Shown here: one piece after another, positions 41,589 to 51,241 of the stretch
Numbering within the stretch: position 1 is the stretch's first letter
How the letters are laid out: each line of letters starts with the position of its first letter
From: Paenibacillus_AA sp045062745
GTDB lineage: Bacteria > Bacillota > Bacilli > Paenibacillales > NBRC-103111
Assembly: GCF_045062745.1 (NCBI RefSeq)
Contig: NZ_JBJGED010000011.1
Coordinates: 134,474-198,473, forward strand
Direction of reading: 5' to 3'
Length of the DNA: 64,000 bases
The notes under the pieces: model-generated
What the model was told of the DNA's origin: nothing
The model's database searches: none
The model's input: the letters and a program-made list of their open reading frames with translations, nothing else
Program-made: the position numbers and the translations under genes

Positions 41589-44153
41589 TTAGGACGTGAC
41601 GCGGTTGTGATGGTACTGCTCGTACGTAACGAGCACTTCGCGAGGCTTGCTGCCTTCGTACGGACCGACGACGCCTTTGGCTTCCATCGAATCGATTAGA
41701 CGCGCCGCGCGCGTATACCCGATCCTCATGCGGCGCTGGAGCAGCGACACGGACGCTTGCTTGGCTTCGAGCACGATCTGGACCGCCTGGTCATACAGCT
41801 CGTCCTCGATCTCTTCGGAAGCAACGCCTTCTTCCTCCAATTCCGGGACGAGCTCTTCCTGGTACTGGGCTTTCTCCTGATTGCTGACGAAATGGACCAC
41901 GGTCTCCACCTCGGCGTCCGAGAGGAACGCTCCTTGCACCCGGACCGGTTTCGAGGCGCCCATCGGCAGGAACAGCATGTCTCCCCGTCCTAGCAGCTTT
42001 TCGGCTCCGACCAAGTCCAGAATCGTCCGCGAATCCACCTGCGACGACACACCGAAAGCGATCCGCGACGGGATGTTCGCCTTGATGACGCCGGTAATGA
42101 CGTCGACCGAGGGACGCTGCGTGGCGATAATAAGGTGAATACCGGCTGCGCGGGCCATCTGGGCCAATCGGCAGATCGCGTCCTCCACATCGTTCGAGGC
42201 GACCATCATCAAATCGGCGAGCTCGTCCACGATGACGACGATGTAGGGCAGCGGCGCGCCTTCCTTCTTCTCGATCAGCATTGCGTTGTAGCCTTCGATA
42301 TTGCGCGTGCCGCTCTTCGAGAACAGCTCGTAACGCTTCTCCATCTCCACGACTACCTTCTTCAAGGCGAGAGAAGCCCGGCGGGGGTCGGTCACGACCG
42401 GCGCGAGCAAGTGCGGGATGCCGTTGTACACGTTCAGCTCGACCATCTTCGGGTCGATCATGAGGAATTTGACCTCGTCGGGTTTTGCCTTGTACAGGAT
42501 GCTGGTGATGATCCCGTTGATGCAAACGGATTTCCCGGAGCCTGTAGCGCCGGCCACGAGCAAGTGAGGCATGCGCGCCAGGTTGCCGACGATCGCTTGT
42601 CCCGCGATGTCCCGGCCGAAGGCGATACTCAACCGTGCGCTCGATTCCTGGAACACCGGACTCTCCATCACTTCGCGCATCGTGACGACGGACACTTCGG
42701 TGTTGGGCACTTCGATCCCGATCGCGGACTTGCCGGGAATCGGCGCTTCCATCCGGATGTCTTTGGCCGCCAGCGCGAGTGCGATGTCATCGGTGAGGCT
42801 GACGATCCGGCTGACCTTGACGCCTACGTCCGGCTGAATCTCATACCGGGTTACCGCCGGGCCGCGTACGACCTCCAGCACTTTGGCCCGGACGCCGAAG
42901 CTTTCCAAGGTCGACTCCAGCTTCTTGGCGATGACCTTGTAGTCCGACTGGTCCCCGCCCTTGCCGGCTCCAGCCGGCCTGGCGAGCAATTGGAGCGAGG
43001 GGAGCTCGTACGGCTTGACCGGCTGTGCCGGCGGACCTTCGCCATCGAAAGCAAGCTCCGCATCGTCAAGCGGCCCCTCCTCGTCGGACTTGCCGTTCTT
43101 CTTCGCTGCGGCGTCGGACGGCTTCTCCTTGGACGGAGTGACCCACGAGGCATGGATCGGTCCGTCGGTCTCCTGTTCGACCTGCTCCTGGAAGTCCCGG
43201 ATGACCGGCATTTCTGGCCCAGGATCGTCAATGGGGTCAGATGGCGGCGCCAAGAGCGGCGATCCCGCCATGTCCTCTTCGTCCTCCGGATCCCAAGCCG
43301 CCGGAGCTGGAGATCTATCCGCCCCTGTGTCACCCGCTTGTGTAGTTTGGTTGGCTTTCTTCCCGCTTAACAGCTGGAAAAACACCGGTTTTCTCTTTTC
43401 CCGAGTGAACACCGGCAGCGGTTCTTCATCGATGTCGTCGTCATCCGGTATGTATGCAGGTACGGTTCGTGCAGCGGCGGTTTTCGCTTTTACGATCGGC
43501 TTCGGCCGCCCTTTGAGCAGCATGAACATGTCCAGGAAGCTTTGCCTCAGATGGGTACCGGTTCCCCGGAACAAGCCCTTCACCTTCGCCATCATGTCCA
43601 CATACGACAATCCGGTGATGAGGACGAACCCGATGGCAAACATCGTGTACTCGATCAGTTTAGCGCCCAAATTGTCGAACAGCATGTACAAGCAGGCGTA
43701 CAGGAACGCACCGATCATGCCGCCGCCGACGCTGCCCGACAAAATCTCGGTCCCCTGCACCGTCGGACTCAGCCCGTCGATCAGCGCCGTCCACGTAACG
43801 GAAATGATCCACCCTGCGGAAAGGAATTGCTCGTTCGGATCCAACTCCTGGAACATCGTGATATGGTTCATAATCAAAAAGCCCAGCAAGACGAGCAGCA
43901 GTCCCGTTTTCCGCGCCGACCACTGCCTCGGCCATGCTCTGCGGATCATCGCATAGAGGCCGATATAGATGAAGATCACTGGAATGACCCAGTCAAACAC
44001 GCCGATGAAAAACCGGAATAAGTAAGTTAACGACCTGGCAACCGACCCCTGCTCCGAGAGCGCGATGATGGAAAAGATGAGAATTAGAATTCCGTACAGT
44101 TCATATTTCAACTGGACGGACAAGGACCCGTTTTTGCGTTTGCGCTTAGCCAA
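41589..44153 (-). CDS. spoIIIE: DNA translocase FtsK/SpoIIIE
   Basis: Membrane-anchored ATP-driven DNA pump of about 854 aa that moves the chromosome across septa during division and sporulation. Four N-terminal membrane helices lie in residues about 20-155, followed by a long Pro/Asp/Glu-rich linker (about 210-385). The motor has Walker A GATGSGKSVCING near residue 538 and Walker B VVIVDELADLMM near residue 637, and the C-terminal winged-helix gamma domain recognises orienting DNA motifs. The start is TTG at 44153, with GGAGGTG seven bases upstream and the protein beginning MAKRKRKNG; the longer frame to 44264 is a read-through of the intergenic region. Confidence 0.95.
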   Translation of the reverse strand: MAKRKRKNGSLSVQLKYELYGILILIFSIIALSEQGSVARSLTYLFRFFIGVFDWVIPVIFIYIGLYAMIRRAWPRQWSARKTGLLLVLLGFLIMNHITMFQELDPNEQFLSAGWIISVTWTALIDGLSPTVQGTEILSGSVGGGMIGAFLYACLYMLFDNLGAKLIEYTMFAIGFVLITGLSYVDMMAKVKGLFRGTGTHLRQSFLDMFMLLKGRPKPIVKAKTAAARTVPAYIPDDDDIDEEPLPVFTREKRKPVFFQLLSGKKANQTTQAGDTGADRSPAPAAWDPEDEEDMAGSPLLAPPSDPIDDPGPEMPVIRDFQEQVEQETDGPIHASWVTPSKEKPSDAAAKKNGKSDEEGPLDDAELAFDGEGPPAQPVKPYELPSLQLLARPAGAGKGGDQSDYKVIAKKLESTLESFGVRAKVLEVVRGPAVTRYEIQPDVGVKVSRIVSLTDDIALALAAKDIRMEAPIPGKSAIGIEVPNTEVSVVTMREVMESPVFQESSARLSIAFGRDIAGQAIVGNLARMPHLLVAGATGSGKSVCINGIITSILYKAKPDEVKFLMIDPKMVELNVYNGIPHLLAPVVTDPRRASLALKKVVVEMEKRYELFSKSGTRNIEGYNAMLIEKKEGAPLPYIVVIVDELADLMMVASNDVEDAICRLAQMARAAGIHLIIATQRPSVDVITGVIKANIPSRIAFGVSSQVDSRTILDLVGAEKLLGRGDMLFLPMGASKPVRVQGAFLSDAEVETVVHFVSNQEKAQYQEELVPELEEEGVASEEIEDELYDQAVQIVLEAKQASVSLLQRRMRIGYTRAARLIDSMEAKGVVGPYEGSKPREVLVTYEQYHHNRVTS

Positions 44154-44248
44154 GTGTTTCACCTCCGATGCTATATTATACCATACGGCGGACAAGCTGC
44201 ATAAGAGGAATGAGGCGCAACTCGAACGTTCCAAGAACGCCCGGCAAC

Positions 44249-44273
44249 AAAAAAAGCGCTGCAAAGAGCGCTT
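44249..44273 (-). terminator. Terminator of tepA-ylzJ
   Basis: AGCGCT / AGCGCT (44255-44260, 44267-44272) stem with a 6-nt loop, followed on the minus strand by TTTTTTTG. Confidence 0.8.
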
Positions 44274-44296
44274 TCCTTAAAATATTCCCGCCAAAC

Positions 44297-44545
44297 TTAT
44301 GATCCGGTTCCAAAGCCGGGTTGAGCCAATGTGGGCTGATACGCAATCATTTGTCCCGGTGCATAGGCGGGATTCAAGTACACTTGGGGATCCGGGCATA
44401 TTAGCCGTACGATCGCAGCCTGTGTGGAGGACACGGGGAGCACCTCCATCAGCAGTCCATTCACGTTCACCTCCATCGGCCTCTCCCGCGGTACGTCCCA
44501 CCCATCGAATACGATTTCGTCGGGAATGCTGGAATAAAAAATCAT
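44297..44545 (-). CDS. ylzJ: YlzJ-like small protein
   Basis: An 82-aa protein beginning MIFYSSIPDEIVFDGW and containing a beta-strand-rich middle and a Pro-rich end. It matches the YlzJ family in sequence and position (between tepA and spoIIIE in B. subtilis). It overlaps tepA by 4 bp (ATGA), so the two are coupled. Its function is not known. Confidence 0.85.
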   Translation of the reverse strand: MIFYSSIPDEIVFDGWDVPRERPMEVNVNGLLMEVLPVSSTQAAIVRLICPDPQVYLNPAYAPGQMIAYQPTLAQPGFGTGS

Positions 44546-45297
44546 GACGGCCCCACTCCTGTCGGGACGGCGAAGCCGTTCTTCATCACGCGAATCTCCT
44601 CAATCCGGCGGTTCAGCTCCCGCAATGCCTCGCCAATGCCGCCGACGCGATCGATCAGGCCGTACTTCACCGCGTCATTGCCGATGACGGTCGTTCCGAT
44701 GTCGCGCGTCAGTTCGCCGGTTTTGAACATCAATTCTTTGAACACCTGCTCTTCGACTCGGGAATGATGCGTCACGAAGCGAATGACCCGCTCCTGCATC
44801 TTCTCCAAGTATTCGAACGTCTGCGGCACGCCGATGATGAGCCCGTTCAACCGAATCGGATGTATCGTCATCGTCGCCGTCGCCGCAATAAAGGAGAAAT
44901 CCGCCGACACGGCAATCGGCACGCCGATGCTATGGCCGCCCCCCAACACGAGCGTAACCGTCGGCTTGGAGATGGTGGAGATCATCTCGGCGATGGCGAG
45001 TCCGGCTTCAACATCGCCCCCGACCGTATTCAGGATGATCAACATCCCTTCGATTTTCGGATTTTGCTCGGCCGCGACCAATTGGGGGATGAGGTGCTCA
45101 TATTTCGTCGTCTTGTTCTGCGGCGGGAGCACGAGGTGGCCTTCGACCTGACCGATAATCGTCATGCAATAAATGTTCGATTCCGTTGTGGGGGTGTTCG
45201 TCTGCCCCAATTGCTGAATGTTGTCCAACACCGGATTCCTGCGTTTCTCTTCCGGCGCTTCCTGGGGCTCCTGCTCGTTCGTCGTATAATTCGCCAT
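44542..45297 (-). CDS. tepA: TepA: ClpP-fold protease-like protein
   Basis: A 251-aa ClpP-type protein, named translocation-enhancing protein in B. subtilis and implicated in protein export and spore peptide degradation. The catalytic-like Ser lies in LVLGGGHSIGVPIAVSADF and the His in TMTIHPIRLNG; GGDVEAGLAIAEMI is the ClpP-type oligomer segment. The N-terminus is acidic. The ATG at 45297 is supported by AGGAGG; a longer frame to 45381 lacks it. The first gene of a pair with ylzJ. Confidence 0.92.
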   Translation of the reverse strand: MANYTTNEQEPQEAPEEKRRNPVLDNIQQLGQTNTPTTESNIYCMTIIGQVEGHLVLPPQNKTTKYEHLIPQLVAAEQNPKIEGMLIILNTVGGDVEAGLAIAEMISTISKPTVTLVLGGGHSIGVPIAVSADFSFIAATATMTIHPIRLNGLIIGVPQTFEYLEKMQERVIRFVTHHSRVEEQVFKELMFKTGELTRDIGTTVIGNDAVKYGLIDRVGGIGEALRELNRRIEEIRVMKNGFAVPTGVGPS

Positions 45298-45414
45298 GGA
45301 CGCATGCCTCCTGCACGTAAGGATCTTACCTAGTATCGGTTGAAGCGGCATTTTTATGCGAACGAAAGGCGGATCAGACAAACCTCCTTACTTCCATGAA
45401 CCCGAAATTCCATC

Positions 45415-45449
45415 AAAAAAGCCCCTGGGAGGTTCGAGGTCCCAGAGGC
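45415..45449 (-). terminator. Terminator of rnjB
   Basis: GCCCCTGGGA (45421-45430) pairs with TCCCAGAGGC (45440-45449) with one mismatch. On the minus strand it is followed by TTTTTTG. Confidence 0.8.
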
Positions 45450-45529
45450 GGATTGTACCCAGCGCATGCTTCACGAGTGTTCCGTGAGGTGGTGCGATAC
45501 AGGTGTACAAGTGACTGTATGTGGTAAGG

Positions 45530-47206
45530 CTAAACTTCCATAATAATTGGAAGAATCATCGGTCTTCTGCGGGTTTGTTCGTACAAAAATCGTCCTAGTG
45601 CATCTTTTACTTGCGTTTTGAGCGACGCCCATTCGTTGACGTTCTCTACCATAAGTCGGTTCAAGGTGTTGGTGACGATCCGATTCGCTTCGTCGAGCAA
45701 CCCTTCGGACTCGCGTACATACACGAACCCTCTCGAAATAATATCCGGTCCGGACATGATCGCGCCATCCTGCTTGCTCAGCGTGACGACGACGACCAGA
45801 ATGCCGTCTTGGGACAATAGCTTGCGATCCCGCAGGACGATATTGCCTACGTCGCCCACGCCCAGTCCGTCGATCAGCGTGTTGCCGGAGGTGACCTTCG
45901 CCCCTCGGCGGGCAACCCCACCTTGGATCTCGACCGTGTCGCCGTTATCGCAGATGAAGATGTTCTCCCGATCCATGCCAACCGACTCCGCTAGCAACGA
46001 GTGTTGGCGAAGCATCCGATACTCGCCGTGAATCGGCATGAAGTACTTCGGCTTCATCAGATTCAGCATCAGCTTCAATTCTTCCTGGCTGCCGTGACCT
46101 GAGACGTGTACGCCCGAGACGGAGCCGGGTCCGTAGATCACGTTCGCCCCGATCCGGAACAGCTCGTCGACCACGCGGCCTACGTAGCGCTCATTGCCTG
46201 GGATCGGCGTGGCGGCGATGATCACTGTGTCACCCGGAAGAATATCGACCTTCCGGTGCGTCGACCGGGCCATCCGGGTTAACGCGGACATTGGCTCTCC
46301 CTGACTGCCTGTACACAAAATGACTACGCGATCGGCCGCCAGCTTGTTCACTTCCTCAGGCTCGATCAGCATGCCCTCCGGAATGTTCAGGTAGCCCAGC
46401 TCCTGAGCGATGGAGACGACGTTCACCATACTGCGTCCGATAACCGTGACTTTCCTCCGCGTGGCTACGGCTGCGTCCATCACTTGCTGGACCCGGTGCA
46501 CGTTCGAGGCGAAGGTCGCCACGACGACGCGCTGCTTGGCCCGGCGGAATGCTTCTTCCAGTTCCTTGCCGACGGAACGCTCGGAGCCGGTGTAGCCGGG
46601 GCGCTCGGCATTCGTGCTATCTGAGAGAAGCGCCAGTACGCCGTTTCTTCCGAGTTCCGCCATCCGATGCAAATCCGCGTATTGGTCGTTCACCGGCGTC
46701 TGATCGAATTTGAAGTCCCCGGTATGCACGACATTGCCTTCCGGTGTTGCGAGGCATACGCCTACGGAATCCGGAATACTATGGTTTGTCCGGAAGAAGG
46801 ACGCTTTCATGCAACCCATCTGGACTTCCGTCTCACTGTTGATCAGGATACGCTTCGTATCGCCGAGCAGGTTCGCTTCCTTCAGCTTGCTCTCGATCAA
46901 GCCCATGGTGAGCTTGGTCGCATAGACGGGAACGTTCAGGCTCTTCAGCACGTACGGCAATCCGCCGATGTGGTCTTCGTGCCCGTGCGTGATCAGAATG
47001 CCTCTTACTTTGTCCCGATTCTCAATCAAGTACGAAATATCGGGAATGACGATATCGATTCCGAGCATGTCTTCTTCAGGGAACTTCAACCCCGAATCAA
47101 TGACGACAATGTCGTTCGCATATTGGACCACGTACATATTTTTCCCAATTTCGCCCACGCCGCCAAGAGCGAAAATGGATAATTTCTCTATATTTTTCTT
47201 AGACAA
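45530..47206 (-). CDS. rnjB: Ribonuclease J
   Basis: Metallo-beta-lactamase/beta-CASP ribonuclease of about 558 aa with 5' exonuclease and endonuclease activity. The zinc motif HGHEDHIGG is near residue 77, a second metal His in FRTNHSIPDSVG, then Asp in HTGDFKFD and the beta-CASP His in PIHGEYRML near residue 373. The position next to dapA matches B. subtilis rnjB; the sequence itself does not separate J1 from J2. The start is TTG at 47206 with AGGAGG seven bases upstream, giving MSKKNIEKLSIFALGG; the longer frame to 47281 is unsupported. A promoter is visible upstream. Confidence 0.93.
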   Translation of the reverse strand: MSKKNIEKLSIFALGGVGEIGKNMYVVQYANDIVVIDSGLKFPEEDMLGIDIVIPDISYLIENRDKVRGILITHGHEDHIGGLPYVLKSLNVPVYATKLTMGLIESKLKEANLLGDTKRILINSETEVQMGCMKASFFRTNHSIPDSVGVCLATPEGNVVHTGDFKFDQTPVNDQYADLHRMAELGRNGVLALLSDSTNAERPGYTGSERSVGKELEEAFRRAKQRVVVATFASNVHRVQQVMDAAVATRRKVTVIGRSMVNVVSIAQELGYLNIPEGMLIEPEEVNKLAADRVVILCTGSQGEPMSALTRMARSTHRKVDILPGDTVIIAATPIPGNERYVGRVVDELFRIGANVIYGPGSVSGVHVSGHGSQEELKLMLNLMKPKYFMPIHGEYRMLRQHSLLAESVGMDRENIFICDNGDTVEIQGGVARRGAKVTSGNTLIDGLGVGDVGNIVLRDRKLLSQDGILVVVVTLSKQDGAIMSGPDIISRGFVYVRESEGLLDEANRIVTNTLNRLMVENVNEWASLKTQVKDALGRFLYEQTRRRPMILPIIMEV

Positions 47207-47289
47207 GACTATACCTCCTAATAGAAATTGACGACGATCTTTTTCAAACAACCCATTGCCGAAACTAACCGAACCAGTCACTTGCCATT

Positions 47290-47319
47290 ATTATACATGA
47301 TGCCGAGGAGCGAATACAA
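47290..47319 (-). promoter_or_regulatory. Candidate promoter of rnjB
   Basis: TATAAT (minus strand, 47290-47295) with a partial -35 TTGTAT 18 bp upstream (47314-47319). It lies about 85 bp before the rnjB start. Confidence 0.5.
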
Positions 47320-47386
47320 GTCGAGTGCCCCGAGCGTATCCGCACCGGCATTAAAACTCAGAAGGGTGCAATATAAACTGAATCTG

Positions 47387-48250
47387 TCAAAAAAGCGATT
47401 CGACGAACCGGCCTTCTTCCGGGGATACGGCAAGCAGCGGGAGACGAACGCCCCCGACTTGGACCCCCTTGGAATTCAACGCATGCTTTATCCCTGCAGG
47501 GCTCGGCACCTTGAAGATGCCGGTGAAAATCGGGTATAGCCGCGCGTGCAATTCGGCCGCACGCCGGTTCTCTCCACCTAGGAACGCCTCGACCATTTGC
47601 TTCATTTCCCGACCGATCACATGGCTCGCCACGCTGACGATCCCATATCCTCCTATCGACAGGACCGGCAAGGTCAAGCTGTCGTCTCCGCCATAGACGC
47701 GGAAGCCTTCCGCCGATTTGGAGATGACCTCCGTAATGTGGTTCAAATCCGGAGTCGCTTCCTTGGAGGCTACGACGTTCGGAATCCGGGACAGCCGAAT
47801 GGTCGTATCCGCGGCCAACTGAATCCCGGTGCGGTGCGGTACGTTATACAGCATGACCGGCAGCTTCGTGCTCTCCGCGATCGCTTTGAAATGCTGATAC
47901 ATGCCCTCTTGCGACGGCCGATTGTAGTAAGGCGCGACGAGCAGGACGCCGTCTACCCCCAGCTTCTCAGCCGCTTGGGTCAAGTGGATCGAATGGCGCG
48001 TGTCGTTGCTGCCCGTTCCTGCAATAATCCGGCAACGGCCGTTCGCCCGCTTGACCGATGCCTCGAACAGCTGCAGCTTCTCCTCGTCGGACAACGTCGG
48101 GGATTCTCCGGTCGTGCCGCTGACGACGATCGCGTCCGTCAGCTGCTCCTCGATCAAGTAGTCGATGAGCGCGTCCACCTGGTTCCAGTCGATGGACATG
48201 TCTGTATTCAATGGGGTGACCATAGCGGTGATAACTCTTCCGAAATCCAC
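47387..48250 (-). CDS. dapA: 4-hydroxy-tetrahydrodipicolinate synthase
   Basis: Lyase/aldolase of 287 aa that joins pyruvate and aspartate semialdehyde, opening the lysine/dipicolinate branch. It is a (beta/alpha)8 barrel with the dihydroxy site GTTGESPTLS near residue 46, the catalytic Tyr in VMLYNVPHRTG near 133 and the Schiff-base Lys in VVASKEATPD near 161. The start is GTG at 48250 with GAGGAGG upstream. It follows dapG by 18 bp in the dpaA-dpaB-asd-dapG-dapA run. Confidence 0.97.
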   Translation of the reverse strand: MDFGRVITAMVTPLNTDMSIDWNQVDALIDYLIEEQLTDAIVVSGTTGESPTLSDEEKLQLFEASVKRANGRCRIIAGTGSNDTRHSIHLTQAAEKLGVDGVLLVAPYYNRPSQEGMYQHFKAIAESTKLPVMLYNVPHRTGIQLAADTTIRLSRIPNVVASKEATPDLNHITEVISKSAEGFRVYGGDDSLTLPVLSIGGYGIVSVASHVIGREMKQMVEAFLGGENRRAAELHARLYPIFTGIFKVPSPAGIKHALNSKGVQVGGVRLPLLAVSPEEGRFVESLF

Positions 48251-48268
48251 GCGAAACTTCCTCCTCGT

Positions 48269-49492
48269 TCACACGGTTTTGTGTAATTGAAACTTCTGAT
48301 GCAACGCACGGACTGCCTTCACCATATCCGACTGCTGGACTAATACCCAGATCGTCGTATTGGAGTCGGCCGATTGCAGGATGAGAATGTCTTCTTCCGT
48401 CAAGGCTTCCACGATTTGCGCCATAATCCCGGGAACGCCGTTCATGCCTCCCCCTATGACGGATACCTTCACGCAGCCTGGAAGAAGCTCCGGCTCATAG
48501 CCGAGATCCCTCAACATCGAAGAGGCCCGATCGGCCTCATGATCGAAGACGGTGTACATGATGCCGGACGGATTCACATTGATGAAGTCGACGCTGATCT
48601 GATGCTGCGCCATCGTCTTAAACACCCGAAGCTGCAAATCGTATTGCCCTTCTCCCGCTGTGACCCGGATCTGCGTCAGCCCCGGAAAGTGGGCGATGCC
48701 TGTCACATGCCGGTCCTTCAGCTTTTGGTTCAGGCTGCGGAGCGAATCCGGGGAAGCCACCAGCGTGCCCAGATCCTCGGTGAACGTCGAGCGGACCCGA
48801 ATGGGTACGTTGGCCTCCATGGCGATCTCGACTGCGCGGGGGTGAATCACCTTCGCCCCCTGATAAGCCATGTTGCAAATCTCGGCGTACGTGACGCTTA
48901 CGATCGACTGCGCATCGGCTACGAGTCGAGGATCGGCGGTGAAGATGCCGTTCACGTCCGTGAAAATATCTACAAACTCCGCTTTCAATGCTGCCCCCAG
49001 GGCGGTGGCCGACGTATCGCTGCCGCCGCGCCCCAGTGTGGTCATGTCCTGCTCGTCGGATTGGCCTTGGAACCCGGTGACAATCACGACGCGACCCAGA
49101 CCAAGCTGGTGCAAAATGCGGGCGGGCTGAATCGACTCGATACGGGCATTCCCGTACCGGTCGTTCGTGCGAATCCCTGCCTGTCCGCCGGTGAGAACGA
49201 CAGCCGGAATGGAGAGCGCATTCAATTCACTGCAAAGCACAGCCGCAGAGATGATCTCTCCGCAGCCCAACAACATATCCTTCTCCCTAGCGGGCAAAGC
49301 ATTTCCCTGATGCCGGACCAAGTCCAGCAGCGTGTCCGTAGCGTAAGGGTCTCCCCGTCTGCCCATGGCGGATACTACGACGACTAAAGCATAGGATTCG
49401 GCTAGCGCATGTTGAATGTGATGAATGGCGTGAGCTCTGGATAAGGCATCGGAGAGGGAAGTTCCACCGAACTTCTGCACAAGAATGCGCAT
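48269..49492 (-). CDS. dapG: Aspartate kinase I
   Basis: A 407-aa kinase that phosphorylates aspartate, the first step to lysine, methionine, threonine and dipicolinate. The N-terminal VQKFGGTSLSD gives the kinase motif, and FTDVNGIFTADPR near residue 180 is the substrate loop. Two ACT domains at the C-terminus give feedback control; B. subtilis DapG is inhibited by diaminopimelate. GGAGGG precedes the ATG. Its place between asd and dapA is that of dapG. Confidence 0.96.
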   Translation of the reverse strand: MRILVQKFGGTSLSDALSRAHAIHHIQHALAESYALVVVVSAMGRRGDPYATDTLLDLVRHQGNALPAREKDMLLGCGEIISAAVLCSELNALSIPAVVLTGGQAGIRTNDRYGNARIESIQPARILHQLGLGRVVIVTGFQGQSDEQDMTTLGRGGSDTSATALGAALKAEFVDIFTDVNGIFTADPRLVADAQSIVSVTYAEICNMAYQGAKVIHPRAVEIAMEANVPIRVRSTFTEDLGTLVASPDSLRSLNQKLKDRHVTGIAHFPGLTQIRVTAGEGQYDLQLRVFKTMAQHQISVDFINVNPSGIMYTVFDHEADRASSMLRDLGYEPELLPGCVKVSVIGGGMNGVPGIMAQIVEALTEEDILILQSADSNTTIWVLVQQSDMVKAVRALHQKFQLHKTV

Positions 49493-49566
49493 GGTCTTCC
49501 CTCCAAACTCGAATAACCGTCAAAATCGTGCGGACCGGCTAAGCCGAGTCCGCCGTCCAAATCCGC

Positions 49567-50607
49567 TTACTGCTGCTCGATCGCGATATACTCGGCAATC
49601 TGCACCGCATTCCATGCGGCGCCCTTCAACAAATTGTCGGACACGATCCACATGTTCAAGGCGCGAGGGTTGTTCAGGTCGCGCCGTACGCGGCCTACGA
49701 ACGTCTCGAGCTTCCCGGCAGCGTCGGTCGCGAGCGGGTACACCTGCTCCTGCGGATTGTCCTGCAGTACGATTCCCGGCGCATCGGCGATCAAAGCTTT
49801 CACTTCTTCCACGTCGAAGTCCGACTTCAACTCCACGTACACGGATTCCGAATGACCGTACACGACCGGAATCCGGACGCATGTGGCGGTTACTTCGATC
49901 GAATCGTCGCCCATGATTTTCTTCGTTTCGTTGATCATCTTCATTTCTTCATAAGTAAAGCCGTTGTCCCCAAACTTGTCGATTTGCGGAATGGCGTTAA
50001 ACGCGATTTGATGCTTCACCGGCAGCGAACCGACCGGCAATATTTGCGGATTCACATCGTTACCTTCCAGTACGTCTCTCGATTGGCGCAGCATCTCGTC
50101 GATCGCCTTCGCTCCGGCTCCGGATACCGCCTGATACGTCGAGACGATAATTCTGGAGATCCCGTAGCGGTCGTACAACGGCTTCAGTGCAGCCACCATC
50201 TGAATCGTCGAGCAGTTCGGGTTCGCGATGACGCCCTTATGCTCACTGATCTTGTCGACGTTGACTTCCGGCACGACAAGGGGCGTCTCCGGATCCATCC
50301 GGAACGCGCTCGTGTTGTCAATGCAGACGGCCCCATGCTCGACCGCATGCGGCACCAACTGTCGGCTGATGTCTCCGCCCGCGCTGAACAGCGCGATCTC
50401 GACGCCGCGGAAGCTGTCCGGCGTAGCTTCTTGGACGATCACGTCCTGGCCCTTGAAGGGGATGACCTTGCCCGCGGACCGGGCCGAAGACAAGAGTCTC
50501 AGCTCTTTAATGGGGAAATCTCTCTCCGCCAGCAAGCGAATGATCTGTTCGCCCACGGCTCCGGTTGCTCCAACGACTGCTACGGTAAACTGCTTTTGAT
50601 TCGACAT
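49567..50607 (-). CDS. asd: Aspartate-semialdehyde dehydrogenase
   Basis: NADPH-dependent reductase of about 346 aa that makes aspartate semialdehyde from aspartyl phosphate. The Rossmann motif GATGAVGEQ is at residues 13-21 and the catalytic Cys in ANPNCSTIQM near residue 128. The active-site His and substrate Arg lie in the later half. GGGGAG precedes the ATG at 50607, which gives MSNQKQFTVAVVGATG; the longer frame to 50634 is unsupported. It links dpaB to dapG in the run. Confidence 0.96.
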   Translation of the reverse strand: MSNQKQFTVAVVGATGAVGEQIIRLLAERDFPIKELRLLSSARSAGKVIPFKGQDVIVQEATPDSFRGVEIALFSAGGDISRQLVPHAVEHGAVCIDNTSAFRMDPETPLVVPEVNVDKISEHKGVIANPNCSTIQMVAALKPLYDRYGISRIIVSTYQAVSGAGAKAIDEMLRQSRDVLEGNDVNPQILPVGSLPVKHQIAFNAIPQIDKFGDNGFTYEEMKMINETKKIMGDDSIEVTATCVRIPVVYGHSESVYVELKSDFDVEEVKALIADAPGIVLQDNPQEQVYPLATDAAGKLETFVGRVRRDLNNPRALNMWIVSDNLLKGAAWNAVQIAEYIAIEQQ

Positions 50608-50638
50608 GTCCTGCTCTCCCCTTGAAAAAATCAATCTA

Positions 50639-51241
50639 TTAAGCGTTCATATAATTGAACTTCTCAATCACCATCGGCTGCAATTGCTTATGCTCGAGTG
50701 CTGCCGCGCATGTCTCCACGACGAGCTCCATCCGTGCTACCAACGAGTTCGGCTTCACATGAGGAGCGTCCTGTCCGAAGGGGACGAAATAAATGTTCTT
50801 CGCGACGAGCAGTTTGGCGATATTCGCCGCATTCAGCCCTAATCCGTCGTTCGTAGAAATCGCCAGCACGAGGGGCCTCTGGTTGCGCATCTGTGCCTTG
50901 GCGGCCATGAGCACCGGACTATCGGTCATGGCGTTCGCGAGCCGGCTGGTCGTATTCCCTGTGCATGGGGCAATGACCATGACGTCCAGCAGTTTGGACG
51001 GCCCCAGTGGTTCCGCATCCACAATTGTAGAAATGATATCATTCCCCGTAATATCTTTCAGCTGCTTCTGCCAATTCTCCGAAGTACCGAAACGGGTATC
51101 AGTCGTCATCAAAGTCTGCGATGCGATAGGAATTACGCGCGCTCCTTGATCGACGAAAGCCTGAATATGCGGCATCGTCTCCGCAAACGTACAATGGGAT
51201 CCGGTTAGCGCGAATCCTACGGTTTTCCCTTGCCAATTCAT
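50639..51241 (-). CDS. dpaB: Dipicolinate synthase subunit B
   Basis: Flavoprotein-type subunit (200 aa) of the enzyme that oxidises dihydrodipicolinate to dipicolinate in the mother cell. The start MNWQGKTVGFALTGSHCTFAE, read as GFALTGSHC, is a typical nucleotide/flavin-binding start, and VIAPCTGNTTSRLANAMTDSPV fits the family (segment APCTGNT). It overlaps dpaA by 4 bp (ATGA), indicating coupled synthesis of the two subunits. It is required for spore core calcium-dipicolinate. Confidence 0.96.
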   Translation of the reverse strand: MNWQGKTVGFALTGSHCTFAETMPHIQAFVDQGARVIPIASQTLMTTDTRFGTSENWQKQLKDITGNDIISTIVDAEPLGPSKLLDVMVIAPCTGNTTSRLANAMTDSPVLMAAKAQMRNQRPLVLAISTNDGLGLNAANIAKLLVAKNIYFVPFGQDAPHVKPNSLVARMELVVETCAAALEHKQLQPMVIEKFNYMNA

